Assembly (NCBI RefSeq): GCF_000685965.1
Contig: NZ_JMLE01000027.1
Location: 1 to 58,920, forward strand
DNA: 58,920 bases
Reading direction: 5' to 3'
DNA from: Arthrobacter sp. UNC362MFTsu5.1
GTDB taxonomy: Bacteria; Actinomycetota; Actinomycetes; Actinomycetales; Micrococcaceae
Shown here one piece after another: positions 42,600-50,221 of the stretch. The translations under genes were made by a program, and so were the position numbers. Under the pieces are notes generated by a model, which was not told where the DNA came from, made no database searches, and was given only the letters and a program-made list of their open reading frames with translations. The number at the start of each line of letters is the position of its first letter. Position 1 is the stretch's first letter.

Positions 42600-43632
42600 G
42601 CCGCTTCTGACAATCGACGGAGTCACCAAGACCTTCCACGTGGCCAGGAGCGCCAGCGGGAACACAAGGCTCAAGGCCCTGGACGGGATCAGCCTGACTG
42701 TCGGCAGGGGCGAGACCCTGGGGCTGGTGGGCGAGTCCGGCTGCGGCAAGTCCACCTTGGCGCGGACCCTGATGATGCTGGAAACACCGGATGAAGGAAC
42801 CGTGACCTTCGAGGGAACCAACCCCTTCGGGCTTCGCGGGAAGGAACTGCTGAGCTGGCGGCGGCGCGTGCAGATGGTCTTCCAGGACCCGTTCGCCTCC
42901 CTGAACGCCCGGATGAACGCCGGCGACATCATCGCCGAGCCGTGGGCCACCCACCGCGGCCTCTACCCGACGTCCCGGGAGCGCCAGGCGCGGGTGAGTG
43001 AGCTGCTGCACATGGTGGGGCTGCGTCCCTCAGACGCCAGGAAGTCGCCGCAGGAATTTTCCGGCGGGCAGCGCCAGCGCATCGGCATTGCCCGGGCCCT
43101 GGCGCTGAACCCGGACGTCATCATCCTCGACGAGCCGGTCTCGGCACTGGACCTCTCCGTCCAGGCGCAGGTCCTGAACCTGCTCAATGAGCTCCAGCAG
43201 GAACTCGGCGTTTCCTACATCTTCATCTCCCACGACCTGACCGTGGTCCGCCATGTGGCGGACCGGGTGGCCGTGATGTACCTCGGACGGATCATCGAGA
43301 CCGGGGCCACCGAGGAAGTCTTTGACCATCCCCGCCACCCCTACACGGCGGCCCTGATGTCGGCGTCCCCGAAGCTGGACGTCAGCGGAACCAGGCGGGA
43401 CAGGATTGTCCTCCAGGGTGAGCTGCCCTCTCCGCTGGATCCGCCGTCGGGCTGCCGCTTCCGGACGCGCTGCTGGAAAGCCCAGGACATCTGCGCCGAA
43501 GTATCACCGGAACCGCAGGTCCTGGCCGCCCCTGACGGTACGAAGCATGTTGCAGAATGCCATTTCCCGCTCGACTCCATCAAAGGACTGACCGGCGCCG
43601 CTGCACCTGCAGCTGCTGTGCCCGTCCAGTGA
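42592..43632 (+). CDS. ABC transporter ATP-binding protein, DppF type
   Basis: A 346-residue ATPase with Walker A LVGESGCGKSTLARTL, Q-loop FQDPFASLNARM, signature FSGGQRQRIGIARALALNP and Walker B IILDEPVSALD. The oligopeptide-transporter carboxy domain contains GCRFRTRCWKAQDIC. It completes the five-gene importer. A TauE/SafE-type gene follows after ten bases and may be cotranscribed. Confidence 0.93.
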   Translation: MSEPLLTIDGVTKTFHVARSASGNTRLKALDGISLTVGRGETLGLVGESGCGKSTLARTLMMLETPDEGTVTFEGTNPFGLRGKELLSWRRRVQMVFQDPFASLNARMNAGDIIAEPWATHRGLYPTSRERQARVSELLHMVGLRPSDARKSPQEFSGGQRQRIGIARALALNPDVIILDEPVSALDLSVQAQVLNLLNELQQELGVSYIFISHDLTVVRHVADRVAVMYLGRIIETGATEEVFDHPRHPYTAALMSASPKLDVSGTRRDRIVLQGELPSPLDPPSGCRFRTRCWKAQDICAEVSPEPQVLAAPDGTKHVAECHFPLDSIKGLTGAAAPAAAVPVQ

Positions 43633-43642
43633 GTGGTCCCGA

Positions 43643-44368
43643 GTGACCGGTGCCGAATATGCCCTCATCGCCGGGGTGGTCTTCCTGGCCGCATGCCTGC
43701 AGGCGTCCAGCGGCTTCGGCATGGGCATGCTGGCAGCGCCGGTGATCGCGATGGTGGATCCGGCGCTGCTTCCCGCCACGCTCATCCTCCTGGCCCTGCT
43801 GGTCACCGTCATGGTCACTGTGCGGGAGCGGCAAAGCCTGGACCTCCGTGGCACGGGCTGGGCCCTGGTAGGACGGATTCCCGGGAGCTTCCTGGGGGCG
43901 TGGCTGGTGACGGCACTGTCCCGCGAGGGCCTGGCATGGGTGGTGGTGGCCGTGGTGCTGAGCGGCCTGGCGCTGGCGGGCCGCGGCTGGGCTCCCCGGC
44001 CCGTCCGCGCCAACCTGATCGCGGCCGGCGCAGCCTCCGGCATCATGGGCACCGCCACCTCCATTGGGGGACCGCCCATGGCCCTGGTGTGGCAGGGACA
44101 CGACGGCCCCCGGTTGCGCGGCACGATGAGTGCCTTTTTTATGGTGGGATCGTCGATTTCGATGCTGATGCTGTGGATGACCGGAGCTGTCACCTCGGAG
44201 ATGCTTTTGCTGGCGCTGTGGATGGTCCCGGCGGCCGTCTGCGGCTACGCGGCATCCCGGTTCGTGAACCGCTTCCTCAACGCCGCACGCCTGAAGGCCC
44301 TGGCCCTGGGTGCGTCGGCGCTGGGAAGCGCCCTGCTGATCGTGCAGCTGGTCCTGGCGGCTACATAG
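43643..44368 (+). CDS. TauE/SafE-family membrane transporter
   Basis: A 241-residue protein with about seven hydrophobic segments. Signature segments are LQASSGFGMGMLAAPVIAMVDP and a repeat-like SGIMGTATSIGGPPMALVWQG. The family exports sulfite, sulfoacetate and other small organic anions. Its place directly behind the Dpp-type operon suggests cotranscription; the substrate cannot be read from sequence. It starts at GTG 43643. Confidence 0.85.
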   Translation: MTGAEYALIAGVVFLAACLQASSGFGMGMLAAPVIAMVDPALLPATLILLALLVTVMVTVRERQSLDLRGTGWALVGRIPGSFLGAWLVTALSREGLAWVVVAVVLSGLALAGRGWAPRPVRANLIAAGAASGIMGTATSIGGPPMALVWQGHDGPRLRGTMSAFFMVGSSISMLMLWMTGAVTSEMLLLALWMVPAAVCGYAASRFVNRFLNAARLKALALGASALGSALLIVQLVLAAT

Positions 44369-45410
44369 ACGGGACGGGACCAGCAGCCGGGACGGGCCGC
44401 GGCACCAGGTTTGCGAGTTTCCCGCCCCGTGCGAGCAGCCCGATGTTGGCGGCAATATCGGCCGCCCTGCGTTCAAACGTGGTGCGTGCATGGCCGGAAT
44501 GGTGCGGGGTCAGCACGGTGTTCTGCAGGGACGCGAAGGGCAGTTCAGCGGGCGGAATCACGCCGTCCGCGGGTGATCCCCACCAGACGTCGAGGCCGGC
44601 TCCGGCGATCCGCCGCTCCTTCAGGGCCGCGTACAGTGCCGCCTGATCCACCACCGGCCCGCGTGCCACGTTAATAAGGAACGCTGAGGGTTTCATGGCG
44701 GACAGTTCCGCCGCCCCGATCATCCCCTCCGTGCCGGAATCCAGCGGCACGGTCACCACCACGACGTCGGACGCCGCCAGGAGCCCGTGGAGTTCGTGGT
44801 TTCCGCCCACCCAGTCGAGGCGGACCCCCGGCGGCAGGGCGGCTGCCGGATTGCGCCGCACAGCGCGGACCTTCATGCCCAGCGCTCCGGCCACGCGGGC
44901 GACTTCGGCTCCGATGGACCCCAGGCCCACCAGGCCCAGTGTCAGGTCGGCGAGGACGGGATGGAACGGCACGTCGCGGTGCGTTGCGATGGTCCGCCAC
45001 TGCCCCTGGCGGATGTCCCGGTCGGCGGCAGCGACATTGCGCGACAGCATCAGGGTGACCATCAGGACGTGCTCGGCGATGGGCCGTGCGTGATGGAAGG
45101 TGTTGGCCACCAGGGCTGACGGCAGCAGGTGCGGGAAGGAAATCTTGTCGTAGCCTGCACCCGTCACATGGACCAGGCGCACGCGGCCGGCAGCTTCCGC
45201 TTCCGCGGGGCCCAGGGAGGAGCAAACCACGACGTCGGCGCCCGCCAGGGCGTCCAGCCGGCGGCCCGGAGTCCAAGCCGCCGCCATGTCCCACTGGTGA
45301 GTGCCGCCGTCGACCTTTAACTGGTCCTCGAAGCGGCTGATAATGGGGTCGGTGACCACGATCTTCAGTGATTTAGGACCATCCGGAGCCTGGTCCGCGG
45401 TGCTTACCAC
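44361..45410 (-). CDS. D-isomer-specific 2-hydroxyacid dehydrogenase (second)
   Basis: A 349-residue NAD(P)-binding oxidoreductase. The Rossmann motif is LGLVGLGSIGAEVARVAG, Arg lies in NVARGPVVDQ and His in LTPHHSGHART. The usual Glu in the DVFxxEP segment is not seen; the sequence there is DVWWGSPADG, as in a distinct subgroup with DVWW. I chose GTG 45410, which overlaps the glucarate dehydratase stop by seven bases; the frame upstream of it is shadow. Its 3' end overlaps the convergent TauE/SafE gene by eight bases. Confidence 0.85.
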   Translation of the reverse strand: MVSTADQAPDGPKSLKIVVTDPIISRFEDQLKVDGGTHQWDMAAAWTPGRRLDALAGADVVVCSSLGPAEAEAAGRVRLVHVTGAGYDKISFPHLLPSALVANTFHHARPIAEHVLMVTLMLSRNVAAADRDIRQGQWRTIATHRDVPFHPVLADLTLGLVGLGSIGAEVARVAGALGMKVRAVRRNPAAALPPGVRLDWVGGNHELHGLLAASDVVVVTVPLDSGTEGMIGAAELSAMKPSAFLINVARGPVVDQAALYAALKERRIAGAGLDVWWGSPADGVIPPAELPFASLQNTVLTPHHSGHARTTFERRAADIAANIGLLARGGKLANLVPRPVPAAGPVPSM

Positions 45411-46756
45411 CGGGGGCCCTGGAGCTCGTAGGAGGGGTGGAGCCGCTGCATGTAGCCGGTGTCGTCCCGGCTCCTGATCCCGCAGTCCAGGTACTGGCGG
45501 TGCAGGCGTTCCAGGGCGTCGCGGTCCACCTCGACGCCGAGGCCCGGGCCGGTGGGGACCTGGACGGCGCCGTCCTTGAACGTGAACACACCGCCCGCGA
45601 TGACGTCCTCCGACGGGTCCTTCCAGGGCCAGTGCGTGTCGCAGGCGTAGTCGAGGTTGGGGGTTGCCGCCGCCAAATGGACCATGGCGGCGAGGCTGAT
45701 GCCAAGGTGGGAATTGGAGTGCATGGACAGGCCAAGGCCGAATGTCTCGGTGATGCCGGCCAGGAACTGGGTCCGGCGGAGGCCGCCCCAGAAGTGGTGG
45801 TCCGAGAGGATGACGTCCACGGCGCCGGCCGCCACGGCAGGGGCCACATCCGCGAAGCTGACCACGCACATGTTCGTGGCCAGGGGCATGCCGACCTCGC
45901 GGCGGACGGCCGCCATGCCTTCGATGCCTGGTGTGGGGTCCTCAAGGTACTCCAGTACGCCGTGCAGTTCCTTGCCCACCCGGATGGAGGTCTCCACTGT
46001 CCAGGCGCCGTTGGGATCGATGCGGAGGGGGAGGTCGGGGAACTCGGCGCGGAGGGCGTGGATAGCCGCAATCTCTTCTTCCGGCGGGAACACGCCGGCT
46101 TTGAGTTTGAGCGCGCTGAAGCCGTAGCGGTCCACTATGGTCCGGGCCTGCCGCACAATCCCGGCGGGGTCCAGGGCCGCACCCCAGGCGTCGTCAGCCT
46201 GGCCGGGGTGGCCCGCCCATTTGTAGAACAGGTACCCGCTGAACTGCACGGAGTCACGGACGGCGCCGCCCAGGAGGTCGCTGACCGGCCGGCCGAGGAG
46301 TTTGCCCTGGATATCCAGGGCGGCGACGTCGAACGCGGAGAGCACGCGGTCAGCTGTGCTTGAACCGGTGACCATGCCGCTCATGCCGTGGCCGCCCTGG
46401 ATGGTGTCCTGCCGGAGTGCCTGGGCGATCCGGCTGCGCAGCAGGTTGATGTTGAAAACGTCCGTGCCGGGCACGGCTGCCGCGGCGAGCCGGAGCCGGG
46501 CAATGTGGCCGGCATCGCCGTAGGTTTCACCGAAGCCCGATACGCCGGCGTCCGTTTGGACCTCCACGATGGCCCGCAGCGCGAACGGCTCGTGAACGCC
46601 CACTGTGTTCAGCAGCGGCGGGTCCTTGAAGGCCACGGGCGTGATGGAGACGCCGGTGACCCTGGCCTGGTTGACGTACTGGGCGGGATCGTATGCCTGG
46701 TCCACAGCGCTGTGCTCCTTGATTGGCTCGGGGGTTGATTTACCTGCTCCGTTCAC
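45404..46756 (-). CDS. gudD: Glucarate dehydratase (enolase superfamily)
   Basis: A 450-residue enzyme expected to dehydrate D-glucarate (or L-idarate) to 5-keto-4-deoxyglucarate. Enolase-superfamily catalytic features of the GlucD group are present: KxK at Lys217/Lys219 (SALKLKAG), Asp247 in RIDPNGAW, Glu272 in YLEDPTPG, and the base His346 in MHSNSHLGIS. The tail THWPWKDP is typical of GudD. It is divergent from a LysR regulator 70 bases away and is followed by a hydroxyacid dehydrogenase. No downstream aldolase or tartronate-semialdehyde reductase of classical type is visible next to it. Confidence 0.9.
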   Translation of the reverse strand: MNGAGKSTPEPIKEHSAVDQAYDPAQYVNQARVTGVSITPVAFKDPPLLNTVGVHEPFALRAIVEVQTDAGVSGFGETYGDAGHIARLRLAAAAVPGTDVFNINLLRSRIAQALRQDTIQGGHGMSGMVTGSSTADRVLSAFDVAALDIQGKLLGRPVSDLLGGAVRDSVQFSGYLFYKWAGHPGQADDAWGAALDPAGIVRQARTIVDRYGFSALKLKAGVFPPEEEIAAIHALRAEFPDLPLRIDPNGAWTVETSIRVGKELHGVLEYLEDPTPGIEGMAAVRREVGMPLATNMCVVSFADVAPAVAAGAVDVILSDHHFWGGLRRTQFLAGITETFGLGLSMHSNSHLGISLAAMVHLAAATPNLDYACDTHWPWKDPSEDVIAGGVFTFKDGAVQVPTGPGLGVEVDRDALERLHRQYLDCGIRSRDDTGYMQRLHPSYELQGPRW

Positions 46757-46782
46757 CGACCATAAGGGGAGTCATCGATCCA

Positions 46783-46812
46783 AGTCCAAGCTAATTTGAG
46801 CACTCAACAATT
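46783..46812. promoter_or_regulatory. Candidate LysR-type binding region between gudD and the LysR gene
   Basis: The 70-bp divergent gap contains AGTCCAAGCTAATTTGAGCA. This resembles, more weakly, the motif found upstream of the MFS and hydroxyacid dehydrogenase genes (GTCCAA followed by an A/T block and GCA). A LysR-type regulator would be expected to bind in such a gap. Confidence 0.35.
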
Positions 46813-46826
46813 CAGTAAAGGTATGA

Positions 46827-47738
46827 ATGTTTTCCCTACCCCAGTTAGAGGCGTTTGTGGCCGTCGCTGAAGAGCTCCACTTCGGTGCCGCGGCTGAGCG
46901 GCTGAACATGACCCAGCCGCCGCTGAGCCGCCAGATCCAGATGCTCGAAAAGAAGCTTGGAACCCAGCTTTTCGGCCGCACCAGCAGGAAAGTGGAGCTG
47001 ACCGCCGCGGGCGCCACCCTGCTGCCGAGGGCGCGGCAGATCCTGGACATGTGCATCAAGACGGACCTGGATGTCCGCCGGGTTTCCTCAGGCGAAGCAG
47101 GTGCCATCACCGTGGGGTACACGGCCATCGCCGGCCAGAGTGCACTGCCGCTGATGCTGCGCCGGGCCGCGGAGGGGATGCCGGGCGTGTCCTTTGTGCT
47201 CCGGGAACTGGTCTCCACGGACCAGATGGACGGGCTGGTGAAGGGCAGCGTGGACATCGGCCTGCTGCGGCCCATCGTGGCCCGGCCCGGGGTGGTGTCC
47301 CGGCCGCTCATGCAGGACCGGCTGGTGGTGGCGCTGCCCGAGGGGAGTTCGCTGCTGGGCAATATGGCGGTGCCGGCGGGTCAGCCGCTGCCGCTGGGGT
47401 CCCTGGACAGGCTGCCGCTGCTGATGTACTCCACCAAAGAGGCCCGGTACTTCCACGACCTGGTGCTCCGGCTGTTCGCCAGCGCCGGCGCCCACGCCAA
47501 CGTCACGCAGTACGCAAGCCAGGTTCCGGCCCTTCTGGCCTTCGTCCAGGCCGGTCTGGGGGTGACGCTTGTCCCCGCCTCGGCCATGGCGTTCGCGCCC
47601 GCCGGAGTGGAATTCCACGAGATTGACGGACGGCACGGCATCCAGGAGCTGAACCGCGTGGATCTGGAGCTGGCATGGAACGAAGAGACAGCCAACCCCG
47701 CAGTCCTGCGGCTCCTGAAGCTGATCGACACGTTCTGA
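46827..47738 (+). CDS. LysR-family transcriptional regulator
   Basis: A 303-residue regulator with an amino-terminal winged helix (LPQLEAFVAVAEELHFGAAA, then MTQPPLSRQIQMLEKKLGTQLF) and an effector-binding domain from about residue 90. It is transcribed divergently from gudD, which is the usual arrangement for control of the neighbour. An aldarate-type effector is inferred from that context. Confidence 0.93.
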   Translation: MFSLPQLEAFVAVAEELHFGAAAERLNMTQPPLSRQIQMLEKKLGTQLFGRTSRKVELTAAGATLLPRARQILDMCIKTDLDVRRVSSGEAGAITVGYTAIAGQSALPLMLRRAAEGMPGVSFVLRELVSTDQMDGLVKGSVDIGLLRPIVARPGVVSRPLMQDRLVVALPEGSSLLGNMAVPAGQPLPLGSLDRLPLLMYSTKEARYFHDLVLRLFASAGAHANVTQYASQVPALLAFVQAGLGVTLVPASAMAFAPAGVEFHEIDGRHGIQELNRVDLELAWNEETANPAVLRLLKLIDTF

Positions 47739-47776
47739 CCGGCTGGCCGACCTTCACGCCTGAGCGGGGCGCGCTT

Positions 47777-47801
47777 CCCGGCCGGACACGCGGCCGGTTT
47801 C
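47777..47801 (+). terminator. Probable terminator after the LysR gene
   Basis: Arms CCGGCCG and CGGCCGG with a six-base loop, followed by TTT, in the gap between the convergent LysR and GntR genes. Confidence 0.5.
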
Positions 47802-47826
47802 GCCCGGCAGCGGCAGCTGGCCAGGG

Positions 47827-48522
47827 CTACTGGCGTCCGTCCCTAAGCCGGCGTCTCGAGTTTGCCAGGTGGCTGCGCATGGCAGCCGACGACGACGGCA
47901 CGTCACCTTCCGCGATGGCCGCATAGATGGATTCGTGCTCGTGGACCACCTGTTCAAAGTGGTCGCGGGCGTAGTGTTCGACGCCGGTCATCAGCCGGGT
48001 GCGCGGCATGGCGATCATGGTCTGGCCCAGGGACGCGAGGCAGTCCGAATAAAAGGGGTTTCCCGTCGCCGCAGCGATGGCTTTGTGGAATTCGTAGTCG
48101 GACTTCATGGCATGCGCCGGGTGGTCGCCGCTGGCAGTGAACTCCTCCAGGGCGTTCAGGACTGCCTTCAGTTGCCGGTCCGTCCGGTTTCGGGCAGCCA
48201 GGGCCGCGGCCTCCGCCTCGACGCCAATGCGGAACTCGAGCAGGTGGAGCCGGTCCTCAAGGCTCGCCACCGGCCGCCCGCCGGGGGAATGCGGATCGCC
48301 GTGCGGGGGCGGGGTCAGCGCAAAGCTGCCCCGCCCGCGTTCGGTTTCCACGAGTCCTTCAGCCTGGAGCCGGGTCAGGGCCGCCCGGACCACCGTGCGG
48401 CTCACGCCGAACTCGCCAATCAGCGTGTTTTCGCTGGGGAGCTTGTCTCCGGGCTGGATGACGCCGTCAACGATGCGGGTGCGAAGATCGGCGGCGAGGT
48501 CCGCGGTCAGGTTCCGGCTCAT
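47827..48522 (-). CDS. GntR-family regulator, FadR (FCD) subfamily
   Basis: A 231-residue repressor. The winged helix has GDKLPSENTLIGEFGVSRTVVRAALTRL and ETERGRGSF. The carboxy FCD domain supplies metal-binding residues in EFRIGVEAEAAALAARN, DYEFHKAIAAATGNPFY and HEHESIYAAIAEGD. The FCD family commonly senses organic acids such as aldonates and aldarates. It lies ten bases downstream of the galactarate dehydratase gene on the same strand, so they form an operon. The operator at 49708-49738 is the likely target. Confidence 0.93.
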   Translation of the reverse strand: MSRNLTADLAADLRTRIVDGVIQPGDKLPSENTLIGEFGVSRTVVRAALTRLQAEGLVETERGRGSFALTPPPHGDPHSPGGRPVASLEDRLHLLEFRIGVEAEAAALAARNRTDRQLKAVLNALEEFTASGDHPAHAMKSDYEFHKAIAAATGNPFYSDCLASLGQTMIAMPRTRLMTGVEHYARDHFEQVVHEHESIYAAIAEGDVPSSSAAMRSHLANSRRRLRDGRQ

Positions 48523-48532
48523 GCGTTCAAGG

Positions 48533-49660
48533 TTACGCGCCGAACTCCACGGACTCGGTTGTCCAGGCGCGGGCCTGGTCGCTGAGTGTCACGCCGAGAC
48601 CGGGGCGGTCCGGAACCAGCATGCGGCCGTTCTTTGTTTCGAGTCGCTCGTTGAACAGCGGGTCCAGCCAGTCGAAGTGCTCAACCCACGGTTCGCGCGG
48701 GTAGGCGGCGGCGAGGTGGAGGTGGATCTCCATGGCGAAGTGCGGGGCAAGGCCCAGGCCGCGCTCGTCCGCCAGTGCGGCGAGGCGGAGGAACTGGGTG
48801 ATGCCGCCGACGCGGGGAGCGTCGGGCTGGATGATGTCGCAGCCGTTGGCGTTGATCAGGCCCTTGTGCTCGGCCACGGAGGCCAGCATTTCACCGGTGG
48901 CGATGGGGGTGTCCAGGACGTTGGCGAGGTGGGCGTGGCCTTCGAAGTCGTAGGCGTCCAGCGGCTCTTCGATCCAGACGAGGTTGAATTCCTCCAGTTG
49001 CCGGCCCAGCCGAAGTGCGGTGGCGCGGTCCCACTGCTGGTTGGCGTCCACCATGAGCGGGACGTCCCAACCGATGTGTTCGCGGATTCCGGCGACGCGG
49101 CGCAGGTCCTCTTTGCTGTCCGGAAGGCCCACCTTGATCTTGATGCCGCCGATGCCTTCGTCGATGGACTGGGTGGCGCGAACCTTGACCTCGTCGAGGG
49201 AGGCGTTGAGGAAGCCGCCCGAGGTGTTGTAGGTCTGGACCGAGTCGCGGTAGGAACCCAGGAGCTTCGCCAGAGGCAGGCCGGCGCGCTTGGCCTTGAG
49301 GTCGTAGAGGGCGATGTCGATGGCGGCCAGCGCCTGGGTGGCCACGCCCGAGCGGCCCACGGAGGCGCCGGCCCAGAGCAGCTTGGTGTAGATCTTGCCG
49401 ATGTCGTTGGGGTCCTCGCCGATGATGCCCTCGGCCACCTCCTTGGCATGCGCGTACTGGGCGGGTCCGCCTGCGCGCTTGGAGTAGCTGAAGCCGATGC
49501 CGCTGTGGCCCTGCTCGGTGGTGATTTCAGCGAAGAGGAAGGCCACCTCCGTCATGGGCTTCTGGCGGCCGGTGAAGACCTTGGCGTCGCTGATCGGCAC
49601 GGCAAGGGGAAGCCTCGCGGTGGAAAGTTTGACGTGGCGGATGAGGTCTACGGTGCTCAT
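48533..49660 (-). CDS. L-talarate/galactarate dehydratase (enolase superfamily)
   Basis: A 375-residue enzyme that closely resembles the known talarate/galactarate dehydratase group in segments such as TGRQKPMTEVAFLFAEI, GFSYSKRAGGP, LLWAGASVGRSG and YPREPWVEHFDWL. Active-site features are KxK at Lys174/Lys176 (GGIKIKVG), metal ligands Asp205, Glu231 and Glu257, and the His base at 307 (APHFAMEIH). It would dehydrate galactarate to 5-keto-4-deoxyglucarate. It is the first gene of an operon with the GntR regulator and has an FCD-type operator upstream. Confidence 0.9.
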   Translation of the reverse strand: MSTVDLIRHVKLSTARLPLAVPISDAKVFTGRQKPMTEVAFLFAEITTEQGHSGIGFSYSKRAGGPAQYAHAKEVAEGIIGEDPNDIGKIYTKLLWAGASVGRSGVATQALAAIDIALYDLKAKRAGLPLAKLLGSYRDSVQTYNTSGGFLNASLDEVKVRATQSIDEGIGGIKIKVGLPDSKEDLRRVAGIREHIGWDVPLMVDANQQWDRATALRLGRQLEEFNLVWIEEPLDAYDFEGHAHLANVLDTPIATGEMLASVAEHKGLINANGCDIIQPDAPRVGGITQFLRLAALADERGLGLAPHFAMEIHLHLAAAYPREPWVEHFDWLDPLFNERLETKNGRMLVPDRPGLGVTLSDQARAWTTESVEFGA

Positions 49661-49707
49661 GGGGGGCTCCTCGGCGGGGTGGCGGGCTGCGTTGCCCTTC
49701 TACTTAG

Positions 49708-49738
49708 AGTACAAGTTTATAACTTGTACTACAAGTAT
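49708..49738. promoter_or_regulatory. GntR/FadR-type operator of the galactarate dehydratase operon
   Basis: AGTACAAGTT and AACTTGTACT form perfect arms around TAT. The overlapping AACTTGTACTACAAGTA contains TTGTACTACAA, close to the classical FCD-regulator consensus of a TNGT half-site facing ACNA. It lies 48-78 bases upstream of the dehydratase start and is a likely binding site for the GntR protein encoded in the same operon. Confidence 0.75.
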
Positions 49739-49792
49739 GGTTTGCCTGGAAGATGGATGTGCGGGCTGGCGACCCCCTCTTTGCAGTCAAGG

Positions 49793-49818
49793 GTCTCCCA
49801 ACCCGAGGGTTGGGAGAC
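49793..49818. repeat. Perfect inverted repeat, 12-bp arms
   Basis: GTCTCCCAACCC and GGGTTGGGAGAC are separated by GA. A partial third copy (CTCGGGTTGAGAC) follows. There is no T-run, so it is not an obvious terminator. Confidence 0.8.
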
Positions 49819-49964
49819 TCTCGGGTTGAGACAGGCGGCCCTATCACCGGGGCTGGGGAAGCGTCTCGTAACTATGTCTTCTAGCCGGCACTCGTTCTCG
49901 CTGCCCTCGGCGAGTCTTACGAGACACTTCTGTCAGGCTGGGATCTGAGAGTCCCTTGAGCCGG

Positions 49965-50027
49965 CTGTCAGGAAATCCGAATCGGACCTTGTCCTGACAG
50001 GCCTGCGCCTACCTGCCTGACGTCAGG
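49965..50027. repeat. Nested palindromes built from CTGTCAGG / CCTGACAG
   Basis: CTGTCAGGA (49965-49973) and TCCTGACAG (49992-50000) enclose a second inverted repeat, TCCGAATCGGA (49976-49986). The palindrome CCTGACGTCAGG follows at 50016-50027. Another TGTCAGG lies at 49931. The arrangement could be a small element end, an operator array or a recombination site. Confidence 0.55.
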
Positions 50028-50160
50028 TTGTGGTGTGCGTCAGCCTTATATGCCGGGAGCTCAATCGGGGAGCAGGAGCGACCACAGTGCCACGCATGCT
50101 AGTTTCTAGGCGCAGCTTTTGCCTACTGTGCCTTAACCCAGGTGGGCCCGTCGTCCGGCA

Positions 50161-50209
50161 AAGCCGCCGGCCCACCCCTGTCCGGGAGGACGAGGGATGG
50201 GCCGGCGGG
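50161..50209 (-). terminator. Probable terminator of the MFS gene at 50.2-51.5 kb
   Basis: Arms CCGCCGGCCCA (50164-50174) and TGGGCCGGCGG (50199-50209), with further pairing inside the loop. On the minus strand they are followed by CTTT. It lies just downstream of the MFS stop. Confidence 0.6.
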
Positions 50210-50221
50210 TGCTACAGGAAG

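Larger units (their letters stand above)
49661..50221. other. Intergenic spacer with operator and several palindromes
   Basis: About 560 bases without a gene. In order it holds the GntR operator (49708-49738), a perfect 12-bp-arm inverted repeat (49793-49818), a nested inverted repeat with CTGTCAGGA/TCCTGACAG arms (49965-50000), the palindrome CCTGACGTCAGG (50016-50027), and the terminator of the downstream MFS gene. This density of palindromes suggests an old mobile-element or recombination scar, but no transposase fragment was found. Confidence 0.6.

Noticed and set aside
49740..50221. Insertion sequence or transposon
   Set aside because: Palindromes are present but no transposase fragment, terminal repeat pair with target duplication, or integrase was seen.
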